Below are positions 18,867 through 27,080 of a stretch of 64,000 nt of DNA, in pieces. The notes under the pieces were generated by a model, which was given only the letters and a program-made list of their open reading frames with translations, searched no databases and was not told the origin of the DNA. This stretch comes from Candidatus Methylophosphatis haderslevensis (lineage in GTDB: Bacteria > Pseudomonadota > Gammaproteobacteria > Burkholderiales > Rhodocyclaceae), in NCBI GenBank assembly GCA_016711925.1, contig JADJSA010000010.1, positions 37,041-101,040 of the forward strand, read 5' to 3'. The translations under genes were made by a program, and so were the position numbers. Within the stretch, counting starts at the first letter, position 1, and every line of letters starts with the position of its first letter.

Positions 18867-20594
18867 TCAGGAAGGCAGCGGGTTTGGCTGCCGCAATGCG
18901 CCGCTGCCTGTTGCCGGCTGCGCCGCTTGGGTTGCGCCGAGCGGCCGCGCTGGCGTCGTATCACCGGCCGTGGCGCCGTCGGTGACGCGCCGAACCTCGG
19001 CAACGATCCGGTGCATCCCTTGTTCGCTTTGCGCCAGCGCTTCGCTCGCCTGGGCGACCGCGGCCGTCGACATCGCGCCGCGACGACCGACGTCGGCAAG
19101 TTCGCGGAACATGTCCGTGATCGCCGTCAACTGCATGCCCTGATCGCTCGACGAATGCGCAATGTCCGACAACGAGGCAGAAAGTTCGCCCACCAGCCGC
19201 ACCGTCGCGTTCAACTGTGCCCGCGTCTGTGCCAGATCGGTCTGACCAAGTTCGATCTGCCGCTCCAGCTTGACGGTTCGCTCGTCGATGGCCGACTTGA
19301 GTTCCAGTCCCAGCGTTTCGAGCCGGCTCCTCGCATCGGCGGCCATCGCGTTGATCTCTCTGGCTGCCTTGTCGCTGACCAGCGCAAGACGCGACACCTC
19401 TTCGGCCACCACCGCGAACCCCGATCCCGACGCGCCCGCCCGGGCAGCCTCGACTGCGGCGTTAAGCGCCAGCAGTTTCGTCTTGGCGGCGATCTCGTTG
19501 ATGACCTTGTTCTTGTCTGCAATCTCGCGGAACCACCCGCCGATCTTCACGATCCCCTGCTGGGTGTCGCGCGATGCCGCGGCCATGTCGTGGGCGCCCT
19601 GCACCAGTGCCGATACGGCACCATCCAGACGCTCGATCGACTGCGAACTGGCGCCCATGGCACGCGTCGCTTCCTGCACCATCCGGTCGGAATGGCCGGC
19701 CGAGGTGTTGTTCTTGTCGACAATCCTGCCGATCACATCGAAGCAATCGTGCGCGCGAACCAGCGCCTCGTCCTGGGCGCGCGAGACGTCCTGCAAGGCG
19801 ACGACGGATGTCGACAGGCGGCCGACGGTCGCCTGGGTCTCCTGCGTTTGTTCGAGCAGCGAGGTGACGGCGCCTTCGAGCGGGCGGCCGATCATTTCGC
19901 TCAGCCGGCGGGCGACCCATGCCGACAGACCCACCGCCAGGGCGAACATCAGGCAAGCGGCGTAAGTCCCGATGGTGATCGCGCGCAGCGCCAGCGCAAA
20001 TGAGCCGCCTACGTTCCTGGACGTAATTTCGACCGTGTTGCCCAGGGTGTTGCGAATCTTCGTGACCGCAGGCAGATAGCCATCGACAAAGGACCGCAGT
20101 GCCTGTTCGCGCTGGCCCTGGAGGGAATTCGCCTTGATCTCCTCCTGGATCGAGGTAACCAGAGACAGATCGAACGACAGGAATTCCTCGATCTCGGACT
20201 TCACCGATTCGTCATCGACCTCGCCCTTCAGCCGCTCCAGCCCCTTGGTCAGCGTGGTGAATTGGTTCTGGTAGGCCTGCCAGGTCTTCTCGTCGGGGGC
20301 AGTCATGAACGCGCCCATGGCGCTCATGCTGTCCTGCAATCCCATCAGCAGCCGCTGGGTCGCCAGTGCGTCCGCCTGATGGCGCAGCATGTGCGGGCGC
20401 TGGGAAATGGCGAACACCGCGCACACCAGGCTGATCAGGAATGCCACGCCCATGACACTCACGATCATCCAGGTCAACAGTCTGACTTTCGCCTGCAGCG
20501 ACGATCGTGCGATTCTCGCGCCGATCGAGCCGAGTTTCGGCGACCGAACGAATCCGGTTTTCAACAGCGACACCATCTCCCTCCCCACGAGCAT
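18867..20594 (-). CDS. Methyl-accepting chemotaxis protein
   Basis: 575 aa from ATG 20594; an ATG at 20576 sits just behind GGGGAGGGAG, but that spacing is short. Layout: cytosolic lead, TM1 (about 40-62), periplasmic helical sensor of about 140 residues, TM2 (about 205-228), then a cytoplasmic coiled coil whose tip carries [17 protein letters not shown], the MCP signature that binds CheA/CheW. A Pro-rich tail ends the protein; no C-terminal pentapeptide for CheR docking is seen. A small exported helical protein gene lies 60 bases upstream and may encode a ligand-binding partner. Confidence 0.93.
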   Translation of the reverse strand: MLVGREMVSLLKTGFVRSPKLGSIGARIARSSLQAKVRLLTWMIVSVMGVAFLISLVCAVFAISQRPHMLRHQADALATQRLLMGLQDSMSAMGAFMTAPDEKTWQAYQNQFTTLTKGLERLKGEVDDESVKSEIEEFLSFDLSLVTSIQEEIKANSLQGQREQALRSFVDGYLPAVTKIRNTLGNTVEITSRNVGGSFALALRAITIGTYAACLMFALAVGLSAWVARRLSEMIGRPLEGAVTSLLEQTQETQATVGRLSTSVVALQDVSRAQDEALVRAHDCFDVIGRIVDKNNTSAGHSDRMVQEATRAMGASSQSIERLDGAVSALVQGAHDMAAASRDTQQGIVKIGGWFREIADKNKVINEIAAKTKLLALNAAVEAARAGASGSGFAVVAEEVSRLALVSDKAAREINAMAADARSRLETLGLELKSAIDERTVKLERQIELGQTDLAQTRAQLNATVRLVGELSASLSDIAHSSSDQGMQLTAITDMFRELADVGRRGAMSTAAVAQASEALAQSEQGMHRIVAEVRRVTDGATAGDTTPARPLGATQAAQPATGSGALRQPNPLPS

Positions 20595-20654
20595 GAGCCC
20601 GGCCGTGGCGCAACCGCCGCAGCGGCCGCGCCCTGGTCCGGACCGTGTCGCACG

Positions 20655-21068
20655 CTACTTCAGTTCATCGCACAGCTTGATGATGGTCATCAGCCGCTCT
20701 TTTTGCTCGCCGGTCACGAGCTTTTCCGCGTCGGCGGTGTTGCCCGCGATAATCAGCGGAACGACCTGGGCTTCCCGCACCTTGTTGAAGTCCGCCCAGC
20801 TCTTCTTCATCTCGTCGAGCTTGGCCTTCTTGTCCGCCGCGACGTTGAGTTCCTTGATCAGATTGCTGACCTTGTCGGCAGAAGACTTGACCAGCGCCTG
20901 CTGATCCGGCCCGCGCTTGTCGGCATTCTTGAGCATGGTCATCAGGGAATCGCGGACCGGACCGATCGCCGCCTTGACATCGGCGGAGGTCGCCGCGGCG
21001 ACCGGGAGCGCAAGCGCGAGCGAAAAGCACAGCGCGAGCGAGCGCCAGCTTTTGACGGAACGAAGCAT
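20655..21068 (-). CDS. Small exported helical protein next to chemoreceptor (function unknown)
   Basis: 137 aa from ATG 21068 with AGGAGG at an ideal distance. A signal peptide (MLRSVKSWRSLALCFSLALA, cleaved near AAA) is followed by an all-alpha mature part of about 110 residues rich in Lys, Glu and Asp, for example NVAADKKAKLDEMKKSWADF. This resembles the four-helix sensor modules of PilJ-type or 4HB receptors, but no motif settles it. It precedes the chemoreceptor gene on the same strand by 60 bases, so an operon is likely and a periplasmic partner role is my inference. Confidence 0.75.
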   Translation of the reverse strand: MLRSVKSWRSLALCFSLALALPVAAATSADVKAAIGPVRDSLMTMLKNADKRGPDQQALVKSSADKVSNLIKELNVAADKKAKLDEMKKSWADFNKVREAQVVPLIIAGNTADAEKLVTGEQKERLMTIIKLCDELK

Positions 21069-21491
21069 TTCAAATCCTCCTGGAAATCTTGATCGAATCA
21101 CCCAAACCGAGCGTGGCCCGATGCGCCGGCAACCCACTCGTTGCGATTTCAACGACTGAAATCGCCGTTCCTTGAGCGCGATCGTCGATCGATCCATGCG
21201 GCCGAAAAGCTTATTGACACTTGGCAGGTGCCCGCCAGCGGCAATGAAGGACGCATCGGCGGCGGCTTGGCAGGATGACGCTCGCCGGTGGCGGCGCGGG
21301 CGTCCGCTGGGGCCGGGCCGCCCGGCCGATCCGCTTGCCGGGCCACGAACCGGCGCTCTGGCAATGCCGCCTCGCCGCAAGCCGCATGGAATGGCGCTCC
21401 TGGCGCTGCCCTGCCTGGACAAGTCCATTCCATGCGGCTTGCGGCGGGGTGGGGGTGAAGCGGATGCGCCGCGGCCGGGGCGTGCGGCGGG
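21069..21491. other. Gene-free stretch with a palindromic repeat
   Basis: 423 bases without a supported gene between the exported helical protein and the secreted protein gene. The only structure recognised is repeat locus 3 (21373-21446). The promoter for the 21068 gene should lie in its first 200 bases; AT content rises slightly around 21115-21170. Confidence 0.5.
21373..21446. repeat. Dispersed palindromic repeat, locus 3 (22-bp perfect inverted arms)
   Basis: The best preserved copy of the family. CGCCGCAAGCCGCATGGAAT+GG at 21373-21394 is repeated exactly in inverse at 21425-21446, with a 30-base spacer containing GCTGCCCTGCCTGGAC. As RNA it would form a long hairpin in either direction. 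Confidence 0.85.
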
Positions 21492-22610
21492 TCAGTCGTC
21501 GATCGCGGTTGACGCGTCGACCGCATCGTCGGCAAGGCGGAACACGCACTCATCCAGGTACGGCCGCACTTCGCTCCAGCTTTGCTTGGCATCGCGGCGC
21601 CCGACCAGTTCGCGCAGCACCTCGATCAGACTGGTCCTGGTCCGCGCGCGGTCGATGCCGTCATGCAGCTTGTGGGCGGCCTTGTCCTGGCCGGCGTAGG
21701 TGTGGAAGGCGACGATCGGCGCCGCCGCGCAACCGGCCGCCGGCGTACCGCCGCGCGCCACATGCCCGCCGGCAAAACTGTCCTCGATCATGTGCAGCAG
21801 ACTGCCGAAGGCGATGTCGTCGAGCTGGTGACGCAGCCACGGCCGGCCGACGGTAAACAGGTCGGAAACCGAGCGCTCTTCCTTCTTCGGAAAATGATCC
21901 TGGAATCCCGCCACCGCAACCGCGCCGGTGCGCGTGGTCGCGGTGATGAAATCCGCCCCGCCGCTCTGCACCCGCCAGGCGAATTCCGCCCACATCATGA
22001 TCTTCGCCTTGGTGTCCTGCGCCGGGGTGCCGACGCGTGGGGCCATCGCATGGAGAAACTGCAGATCGCCGAAGTGACTGCGCGCCAGCATGGTGCCGCT
22101 GCCGCCGGTGTACGCCTCGGGATTGGCCTCGGCAATGGCGGCGACATCCTTGAAATGGTTGTACCAGCACTGCGTGCGCAGGGCGAAGCTGATGGTCGAG
22201 GTGCGCGAATTCGGACACCCGGTGTAGCGCCCCTGTCCGTCGCCGAACTGGAACGGCGGGTCGTCGTTCCAGCGCACGCCGGCAATCACCCCGCTTTCGG
22301 CGTAGTCCAGATCCAGGTCGGTGCAGGTGTCGATACCACCGTCGCAGTCGAATGCCGCCTGGGTAATCGCCTCATGCACCGGGGTCGAGAACGAATGCAG
22401 CGCAAACTCCACCAGCGGATAGCGCAGGCGGAACACGATGTTGGACATCTTCTTCGCTTCGCGGCGCTCGGCCCGGGTCGGCAGCGGCGTCAGCTCGAAA
22501 GCCTGCGCCGCCGGCGTGCCCAGAAACAGCACGGCCCCCGCGGCGATGCCGACCAGCCGGCCGGCGGTCGCGGCGCGCCGGGCGCGGCACTTCGCCAATG
22601 CGCCGCTCAA
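21492..22610 (-). CDS. Secreted protein, possibly zinc-dependent phospholipase C-like
   Basis: 372 aa. The start is a TTG at 22610 overlapping the GNAT stop (TTGA). A signal peptide with a long basic lead ends near GTPAAQAFE. The mature part has several His and Asp motifs, VHEAITQAAFDCDG, LLHMIEDSFAGGHVARG and AFHTYAGQDKAAHKLHDGID, reminiscent of the zinc-binding helical fold of phospholipase C and S1/P1 nuclease proteins. Six or more Cys residues fit an exported protein. I do not recognise a named family with certainty; the enzymatic suggestion rests on the His/Asp pattern alone. Confidence 0.6.
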   Translation of the reverse strand: MSGALAKCRARRAATAGRLVGIAAGAVLFLGTPAAQAFELTPLPTRAERREAKKMSNIVFRLRYPLVEFALHSFSTPVHEAITQAAFDCDGGIDTCTDLDLDYAESGVIAGVRWNDDPPFQFGDGQGRYTGCPNSRTSTISFALRTQCWYNHFKDVAAIAEANPEAYTGGSGTMLARSHFGDLQFLHAMAPRVGTPAQDTKAKIMMWAEFAWRVQSGGADFITATTRTGAVAVAGFQDHFPKKEERSVSDLFTVGRPWLRHQLDDIAFGSLLHMIEDSFAGGHVARGGTPAAGCAAAPIVAFHTYAGQDKAAHKLHDGIDRARTRTSLIEVLRELVGRRDAKQSWSEVRPYLDECVFRLADDAVDASTAIDD

Positions 22611-23206
22611 AATTCGCCCTCGTCCGCTTCCGCTGCCGGGGCAAGCCGCGCGTAGATGCAGGTGCTGCGCAGCACGCCGTCGGCCGCGCGCCGGTCGTTG
22701 CGCAGCGTGCCCTCGAGCTGGAAATTGCAGCGCTCGGCGAGCCGGCGCGAGCGCTCGTTCGACTCGTCGGTGATGAGTTCGACCCGCACCATCCCCAACT
22801 CACTGAATGCGAATCGGGTCAGCGCGAGCACCGCCTCGCTGACGAAGCCGTTGCCCGCGCGCGAGGTGCGGCCCCAATAACCCACTTCGACCTTCGGCGT
22901 CGCCCAGTCGGCACGGTGCAGTCCCGAGGCGCCGACCAGTTCGCCGGTTGCCCGCTCCAGCAGCAGAAACGGAAAATCCCTGCGCGCGACAAAATTCGCC
23001 TGCGACGTGCGGCAGTAAATCTCGGACGATTCGATACTCTGCCGGGCGCCCACCCACGGCAGCGAGGCGAGAAAGCGCCGCAATTCCGGCAGCGATTCCG
23101 TCACCGCCGCAAAGACCATCGGCCCGTCGCCCGCGCGCGGCGGACGCAACGTCAGGCGCTCGGTCTCGATGACAAATGGCAGATCGAGCAGGATCGGATC
23201 GCTCAT
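22607..23206 (-). CDS. GNAT acetyltransferase, RimJ/RimL type
   Basis: 199 aa from ATG 23206. A typical RimJ/L-like GNAT: N-terminal ETERLTLRPPRAGDGPMVFA, central GASGLHRADWATPKVEVGYW, acetyl-CoA loop region RTSRAGNGFVSEAVLAL and the C-terminal RVELITDESNERSRRLAERC plus LRNDRRAADG. The substrate could be a ribosomal protein N-terminus or a small amine. Its stop overlaps the start of the secreted protein gene downstream, so the two are co-translated. Open frame upstream of 23206 has no similarity and overlaps a repeat. Confidence 0.88.
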   Translation of the reverse strand: MSDPILLDLPFVIETERLTLRPPRAGDGPMVFAAVTESLPELRRFLASLPWVGARQSIESSEIYCRTSQANFVARRDFPFLLLERATGELVGASGLHRADWATPKVEVGYWGRTSRAGNGFVSEAVLALTRFAFSELGMVRVELITDESNERSRRLAERCNFQLEGTLRNDRRAADGVLRSTCIYARLAPAAEADEGEF

Positions 23207-23400
23207 GATGAAGGCGCAGGAACACGGGTTGGCGAACGGCTGTCGTCCGCGCATCGTGCCGTGTACCCCGTGGAATATCAATCGCCGGAAGACGGCGCCC
23301 GCCTCGTCGCCGATCGAACCGCGCCGCCCACCGTCGCGCCGTGCGACCGGCATGCTGCGTGCCGCGTCCGCATTGCCGCCGCAGGCCGGCAGCGCCAGAA

Positions 23401-23472
23401 GCAAGCATCCATGCGGCACCTGGCCATGCCTGCCCGCAGAGCGCCATTCCATGCGGCTTGCAGGGCAGGGTG
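23401..23472. repeat. Dispersed palindromic repeat, locus 4
   Basis: ATCCATGCGGCACCTGGCC and, inverted in part, GAGCGCCATTCCATGCGGCT followed by TGCAGGGCAGG. It lies within a 413-base gene-free stretch between the GNAT start (23206) and the first cassette repeat (23620), in which nothing else was recognised. Confidence 0.7.
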
Positions 23473-23619
23473 TTCCCCATCTTCAGCGGATGGCGCTTGC
23501 CATCGTGCCCGATAAGTCGTTTAATTCAATCCACATACGGCTGCGCGGTCCGCGGGCTGTAGTACATCGGGCGAATCTTCCCACGCAGTTGGTCGGGTAG
23601 GTGGGCGATGAAACCGGCC

Positions 23620-23767
23620 CTGGCGATGAAACCGGCCCATCCGTCTTTAGGCCCCCCTAAATCCAGACAACCCACTGATGGAAAGAGGATTTCATGAGCA
23701 ACAGTTGTTTTATACGGCCTTTTGTCGGAAAGTATTCCGTCAAGTTTAGGCGCCAGACTTTACGTTA
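23620..23767 (+). repeat. 148-bp direct repeat, copy 1, at left border of cassette array
   Basis: Identical to 24598-24745 except one base (G at 23643, A in the other copy). Both copies end in TTTACGTTA and are followed within 40 bases by the start codon of a cassette gene. A second partial copy of its first 17 bases (GGCGATGAAACCGGCCC) precedes it at 23604. It contains a 24-codon ORF beginning MSNSCFIRPFVGKYSVKFRR, which may be accidental. Confidence 0.9.
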
Positions 23768-23802
23768 GCGTTTCATTTCGATTGACCCTCTTGGAGAGTA
23801 AA

Positions 23803-24198
23803 ATGAGTGATGTAATAATTCCCCCTAGGATATTGAAGTGCCATCAGGATTGGGCTCGAAGTGCCAAGCAAACCCAGTTTGCCCTTCTTGCTTTCGGATT
23901 CTGCGCTGTCACCTCTTCCGTTTGTGTTGCCGTCTTTACGGAAGAACTCGGAATTCTTGGCACCAGAATTGTTGGTGCGATAGCAGCGCTCTCAGTGAGC
24001 TACATATCGGCATTTCAGCTTCAAAAGAAGCTCGGTGATTTGTGGGGTGGCTGGAAACTCTTGAATACTGCTCTAGCGCTCTATGAGCAAGGAAAGATTG
24101 ATGATTCACAACTAATTTCCGAATATGCCCGCGCGGAGCAATTGATCGGTGTGCCGGAGGTTAACACTGACTCGCTAACCCCCCAGTCAATCAATTGA
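23803..24198 (+). CDS. Hypothetical membrane protein (gene cassette 1)
   Basis: 131 aa from ATG 23803, preceded by GGAGAG. Two adjacent hydrophobic stretches, QFALLAFGFCAVTSSVCVAV and RIVGAIAALSVSYISAF, suggest a two-pass membrane protein with a soluble C-terminal tail of about 55 residues. I recognise no family. Base composition is clearly more AT-rich than the chromosome around it. It lies between the 148-bp repeat and an attC-like site, so it is read as the body of an integron-type gene cassette. Small membrane proteins without homologues are frequent cassette cargo. Confidence 0.7.
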   Translation: MSDVIIPPRILKCHQDWARSAKQTQFALLAFGFCAVTSSVCVAVFTEELGILGTRIVGAIAALSVSYISAFQLQKKLGDLWGGWKLLNTALALYEQGKIDDSQLISEYARAEQLIGVPEVNTDSLTPQSIN

Positions 24199-24222
24199 TG
24201 TGATGTATTCCGTGCAAGGTTT

Positions 24223-24292
24223 CGCTAACCCAGCAGTCCACACGGACGCAGCGCGATAAAGCCGCGCAGCGCCGGTGACTTCTACGTTGGGC
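24223..24292 (+). other. attC-like recombination site 1 (70 bp)
   Basis: It ends in the core GTTGGGC (fits GTTRRRY) and starts with a degenerate CGCTAAC. The middle CGCAGCGCGATAAAGCCGCG and following CAGCGCC form a stem with a GATAAAG apex. It is almost identical to the 70-bp site at 26566-26635, showing one attC lineage. Confidence 0.8.
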
Positions 24293-24307
24293 ATCAAAGA
24301 GACAATC

Positions 24308-24433
24308 ATGACCTACGATCCATTATCGGAAATTACTGACGAGCTGTTATCAATAACGCCCGAGACAATTCTAAAACTCGAAATTTTCCGGGCGTCTGAA
24401 AAGCGGAAAAGGGGCCAGGCTCGATTAAACTGA
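24308..24433 (+). pseudogene. Truncated cassette ORF ending in the 115-bp repeat
   Basis: The ATG at 24308, 16 bases after the attC core, opens a 41-codon frame: MTYDPLSEITDELLSITPET then ILKLEIFRAS, after which the frame enters the repeat and ends KRKRGQARLN-stop. The same tail closes the truncated GNAT cassette at 27080. The native gene was probably longer and lost its 3' part when the repeat arrived. No family recognised. Confidence 0.6.
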
Positions 24434-24518
24434 AAGCGAAACCAGAGCCTCGCCGCTCGATCGGCTGGTCGACAGATGGCGATCCCGAGACCCCATCGCT
24501 CACCGGCACGCCGCTCAG
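24404..24518 (+). repeat. 115-bp repeat, copy A
   Basis: Matches 27051-27165 with two visible mismatches. It begins CGGAAAAGGGGCCAGGCTCG and ends GCCGCTCAG. Both copies supply the stop codon of a broken cassette gene. The opening GGGGCCAGGCTCGATTAAAC resembles REP-type sequences associated with tyrosine transposases (RAYT), but no transposase gene is present. Confidence 0.85.
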
Positions 24519-24523
24519 GACCC

Positions 24524-24592
24524 GTAGGGTGCAATAAGCGCAGCGCATTGCACCGCGCAATTTCATTCGGCGCAATATCGATTGCGCCCTAC
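24524..24592. repeat. Imperfect palindrome GTAGGGTGCAAT...ATTGCGCCCTAC
   Basis: A 69-base element with near-complementary ends and internal CGCAGCGCATTGCACCGCG. Similar GTAGGGCGCAAT hairpins are widespread as small non-coding repeats in proteobacteria. It fills the space between the 115-bp repeat and the second 148-bp repeat. Confidence 0.6.
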
Positions 24593-24597
24593 GCGGG

Positions 24598-24745
24598 CTG
24601 GCGATGAAACCGGCCCATCCATCTTTAGGCCCCCCTAAATCCAGACAACCCACTGATGGAAAGAGGATTTCATGAGCAACAGTTGTTTTATACGGCCTTT
24701 TGTCGGAAAGTATTCCGTCAAGTTTAGGCGCCAGACTTTACGTTA
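24598..24745 (+). repeat. 148-bp direct repeat, copy 2
   Basis: The second copy of the element at 23620-23767, one mismatch, ending in TTTACGTTA seven bases before the ankyrin gene start. The near identity of the copies indicates recent duplication or exchange within the array. Confidence 0.9.
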
Positions 24746-24751
24746 TGCCTC

Positions 24752-25188
24752 ATGAGTGAGCACAGCCCCACTGCGACAGAAGGCTCAGCCGAATCGCTGC
24801 TGCATAGTGCGGCGTGGTCGGGTGATTTGGTAGAACTTAGCGGCTTGTGGAAGCAGGTGCCGACGTCAACTGGATTGATTCTGCAGGAGAAACCGCGATT
24901 TTTGGTGCGGCAGCCTGGGGGCATTCCGAGGCCGTCAACTATCTGATCAGCGTGGGAGCAAACTGCAATCTAGCGGAGAATCGAGGCTATACGCCCCTTC
25001 ACTGGGCCGCAAGTCACGGCAATCCCGAAACTATTCGTGTGTTACTTGCGGCTGGCGCGAGCGTACTCGCAGCAGACTGCCACGGCCTTCTGCCCATTGA
25101 TGTGGCGCATAGGAGTGGCAAAGGTGAACATGTAGCAATTCTTAAAACTGTTGGCCCGCCAATAGCGTCGCGGAGGTCGAAGACATGA
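24752..25188 (+). pseudogene. Ankyrin-repeat protein, frameshifted (gene cassette 2)
   Basis: Starts ATG 24752 (MSEHSPTATEGSAESLLHSA). The frame breaks at about 24835-24846; the other frame then gives VEAGADVNWIDSAGETAIFG, GYTPLHWAASHGNPETIRVL and LLAAGASVLAADCHG, which are ankyrin repeats. One missing base explains it: corrected length is about 145 residues with three repeats. The gene sits between the 148-bp repeat and attC-like site 2. It may be a degraded cassette or a sequencing indel; ankyrin proteins mediate protein contacts and no enzymatic part is visible. Confidence 0.75.
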
Positions 25189-25189
25189 A

Positions 25190-25252
25190 GCATAACTCGG
25201 CGCTCCACCGGAGTGCCCGCAAGCGGGCTTCCGGTGAGCTTGTGCGTTGGCC
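25190..25252 (+). other. attC-like recombination site 2 (63 bp)
   Basis: It starts GCATAAC, ends GTTGGCC (one base off GTTRRRY) and contains CACCGGAGTGCCCGCAAGCG followed by GGCTTCCGGTG, a fold like the other two sites but with a shorter stem. It begins two bases after the ankyrin gene stop and ends 26 bases before the next cassette start. Confidence 0.65.
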
Positions 25253-25278
25253 GTCTTGATCTAACATCGGATTTGCAT

Positions 25279-26556
25279 ATGGCTCTACCATCAAGAACAA
25301 AGATCGACAAAGCCGGTTTGGCACTCGCGAAGGGCAAGTTCCGCGACGAGGTCGACTACATCGAGCTTGAGGAAGCCTTGGACGAGTATCGGAAGGCGCA
25401 CTTGCAGCCGCTTTCCGAAACGACACTGGAACTCCAGCAGCTACTCGCGAACTATGGTGCCCCTTACTACATCGCGCAGCGTCTGAAGAGGAAGCCACAG
25501 ATAGTTCGAAAGCTAAATCGCCTGAGTGTCCGGCTGACGCAATTGCAGGACATCGGCGGTTGCCGAATCATTGTTCATCGGAATTCCGATGTAGACAAGC
25601 TCTACAAATATCTGCGTGATTCAGTCGGTGCTCAGAATGTGTTCATCATTGACCGCGCCACTGACTACCGAGAAATGGGGCGAGACGATACCGGGTATCG
25701 CGCGCTTCATGTCATATTGAAGCGCGGAGGCATCTTTCTCGAACTACAGATTCGATCGAGAATCCAGCACTATTGGGCGGAGAGCATTGAGCGCACGTCC
25801 GTGATCTATGGGTACTATCTGAAGGAGAGCGAAGGCAACTCCAAGGTCATTAAGTACTTCAAAACACTGTCCGACGTCTTCTGCGAGATTGAGGCAGGGC
25901 GCGAAGCATCTGTAGACCAACGCCTGCGTATAGACTCGCTGCGAAGCGAGTGTGAACAAATCATTCTCCAATCGGATCGGCATAAAGTCTTTGATAGCTT
26001 CGTTAACGAAGACATTATCCTTACGCTGACTGAGAAGGAAGGTCGGAACCCAGCCGGACTCAACAATTGGATTCTTGTATTCGATTGGAACGCTGGTGCA
26101 TTTGTAAGCTGGGACATCGTTAGTCGCAATGCTAGCGACGCTGTTGAGACCTACATCGAATACGAACGCATGTTCCCCGTTGAGTCAGGATACGAGGTCG
26201 TGCTTGTTGGCTCGTCGGAGGTCGCAACCGTCCGACAGACTCATAGTCACTACTTCGGCATCGAGTCCTACGACAATATCCTTGAGAACTTGGACACTTC
26301 GATTGTCGGCTTTACGCGCAAAATCGATATTGACGTTGGTGCTAGGCAAATACTCGCATGCCTCCAACGGCGCCACTTTTGGGGCAAGAAAACAATTGCC
26401 AAGGACACACTCAGCAACCACTTTTGCAAGGACGTACTAACGTTCGACTCTTCGCTCAAAACGCTTGCTGATCGTGGCCTAATTCAGACCTCGTCACTGA
26501 ACGGCGGTGTCTCACTGAATGTCCGAAAGAAGTCGGAGATCGAACAGTACCTCTGA
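25279..26556 (+). CDS. RelA/SpoT-domain protein (gene cassette 3)
   Basis: 425 aa from ATG 25279; open frame upstream runs into the attC and is not used. Residues about 50-200 carry a nucleotidyltransferase of the RelA/SpoT synthetase type: RLKRKPQIVRKL, LQDIGGCRIIV, RDDTGYRALHVIL and FLELQIRSRIQHYWAESIE, the last two matching the GYRSLH and EIQIRT motifs. There is no HD hydrolase domain. The C-terminal 200 residues are unassigned, ending in a winged-helix-like stretch (AKDTLSNHFCKDVLTFDSSL). It may be a small alarmone synthetase or a toxSAS-like toxin; the fused C-terminal part might be a built-in regulator. Cassette location suggests mobile defence or stress cargo, which is inference. Confidence 0.8.
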   Translation: MALPSRTKIDKAGLALAKGKFRDEVDYIELEEALDEYRKAHLQPLSETTLELQQLLANYGAPYYIAQRLKRKPQIVRKLNRLSVRLTQLQDIGGCRIIVHRNSDVDKLYKYLRDSVGAQNVFIIDRATDYREMGRDDTGYRALHVILKRGGIFLELQIRSRIQHYWAESIERTSVIYGYYLKESEGNSKVIKYFKTLSDVFCEIEAGREASVDQRLRIDSLRSECEQIILQSDRHKVFDSFVNEDIILTLTEKEGRNPAGLNNWILVFDWNAGAFVSWDIVSRNASDAVETYIEYERMFPVESGYEVVLVGSSEVATVRQTHSHYFGIESYDNILENLDTSIVGFTRKIDIDVGARQILACLQRRHFWGKKTIAKDTLSNHFCKDVLTFDSSLKTLADRGLIQTSSLNGGVSLNVRKKSEIEQYL

Positions 26557-26565
26557 TGCGTAGAC

Positions 26566-26635
26566 GGCCAACCCATCAATCCACCGGACGCTGCGCGATA
26601 AAGCCGCGCAGCGCCGGTGATTTCAAACGTTAGGC
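26566..26635 (+). other. attC-like recombination site 3 (70 bp)
   Basis: Ends in a canonical core GTTAGGC and starts GGCCAAC. The interior GGACGCTGCGCGATAAAGCC continues GCGCAGCGCCGGTGA and differs from site 1 by only one base in that stretch. It begins ten bases after the stop of the RelA/SpoT-domain gene and ends 16 bases before the next cassette start. Confidence 0.85.
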
Positions 26636-26651
26636 AGCGCAATCAACGTCA

Positions 26652-27080
26652 ATGCAGATCGTTCGACCGAGTTCACACCATCTGCCAAGCTACGTGGCTG
26701 CGCTTGAGAAGGGCTGGTCTGCGGACAACCTGCGCCCCGAAGTGGCACAAGAGGAACTCGAACGAATCCGCGCTGACTCGTTTGGCTTCATCGAGAGCAT
26801 GGAGGATCGCGAAGCCAATGGTCCACCGGTCACGCTGCCGGACGGGACGATCGTTAAGCGCCTTCCTGGCTTTCGCCGCTGGCTCTGGGGCGGTGAGTTC
26901 TGCGGAAGCATTGGCTTTCGCTGGCAAAGAGGCACAACCGCGCTGCCGCCACACTGCCTTGGCCACATCGGCTACGCAGTCGTTCCTTGGAAGCAAGGGC
27001 TGGGCTACGCCACGCAAGCTTTGGCGCAGTTGTTGCCAGCACGGAAAAGACGGAAAAGGGGCCAGGCTCGATTAAACTGA
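26652..27080 (+). pseudogene. GNAT acetyltransferase, 3'-truncated (gene cassette 4)
   Basis: 142 aa from ATG 26652. It reads as a GNAT up to the acetyl-CoA loop (GHIGYAVVPWKQGLGYATQA) and then stops matching: the next residues LLPARKRRKRGQARLN come from the 115-bp repeat, which supplies the stop. The last two strands and helix of the fold are missing, so it is probably inactive. Its start is 16 bases after the third attC-like core, and no attC follows, so the repeat seems to have removed the cassette end. Confidence 0.75.

Noticed and set aside
23560..23620. A possible integron integrase or attI left of the cassettes
   Set aside because: No tyrosine recombinase motifs on either strand between the GNAT at 22607-23206 and the first repeat.
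23695..23769. The 24-codon ORF inside the 148-bp repeat as a real small protein
   Set aside because: It differs in its end between the two copies and has only a mediocre ribosome site; conservation is explained by the DNA repeat itself.
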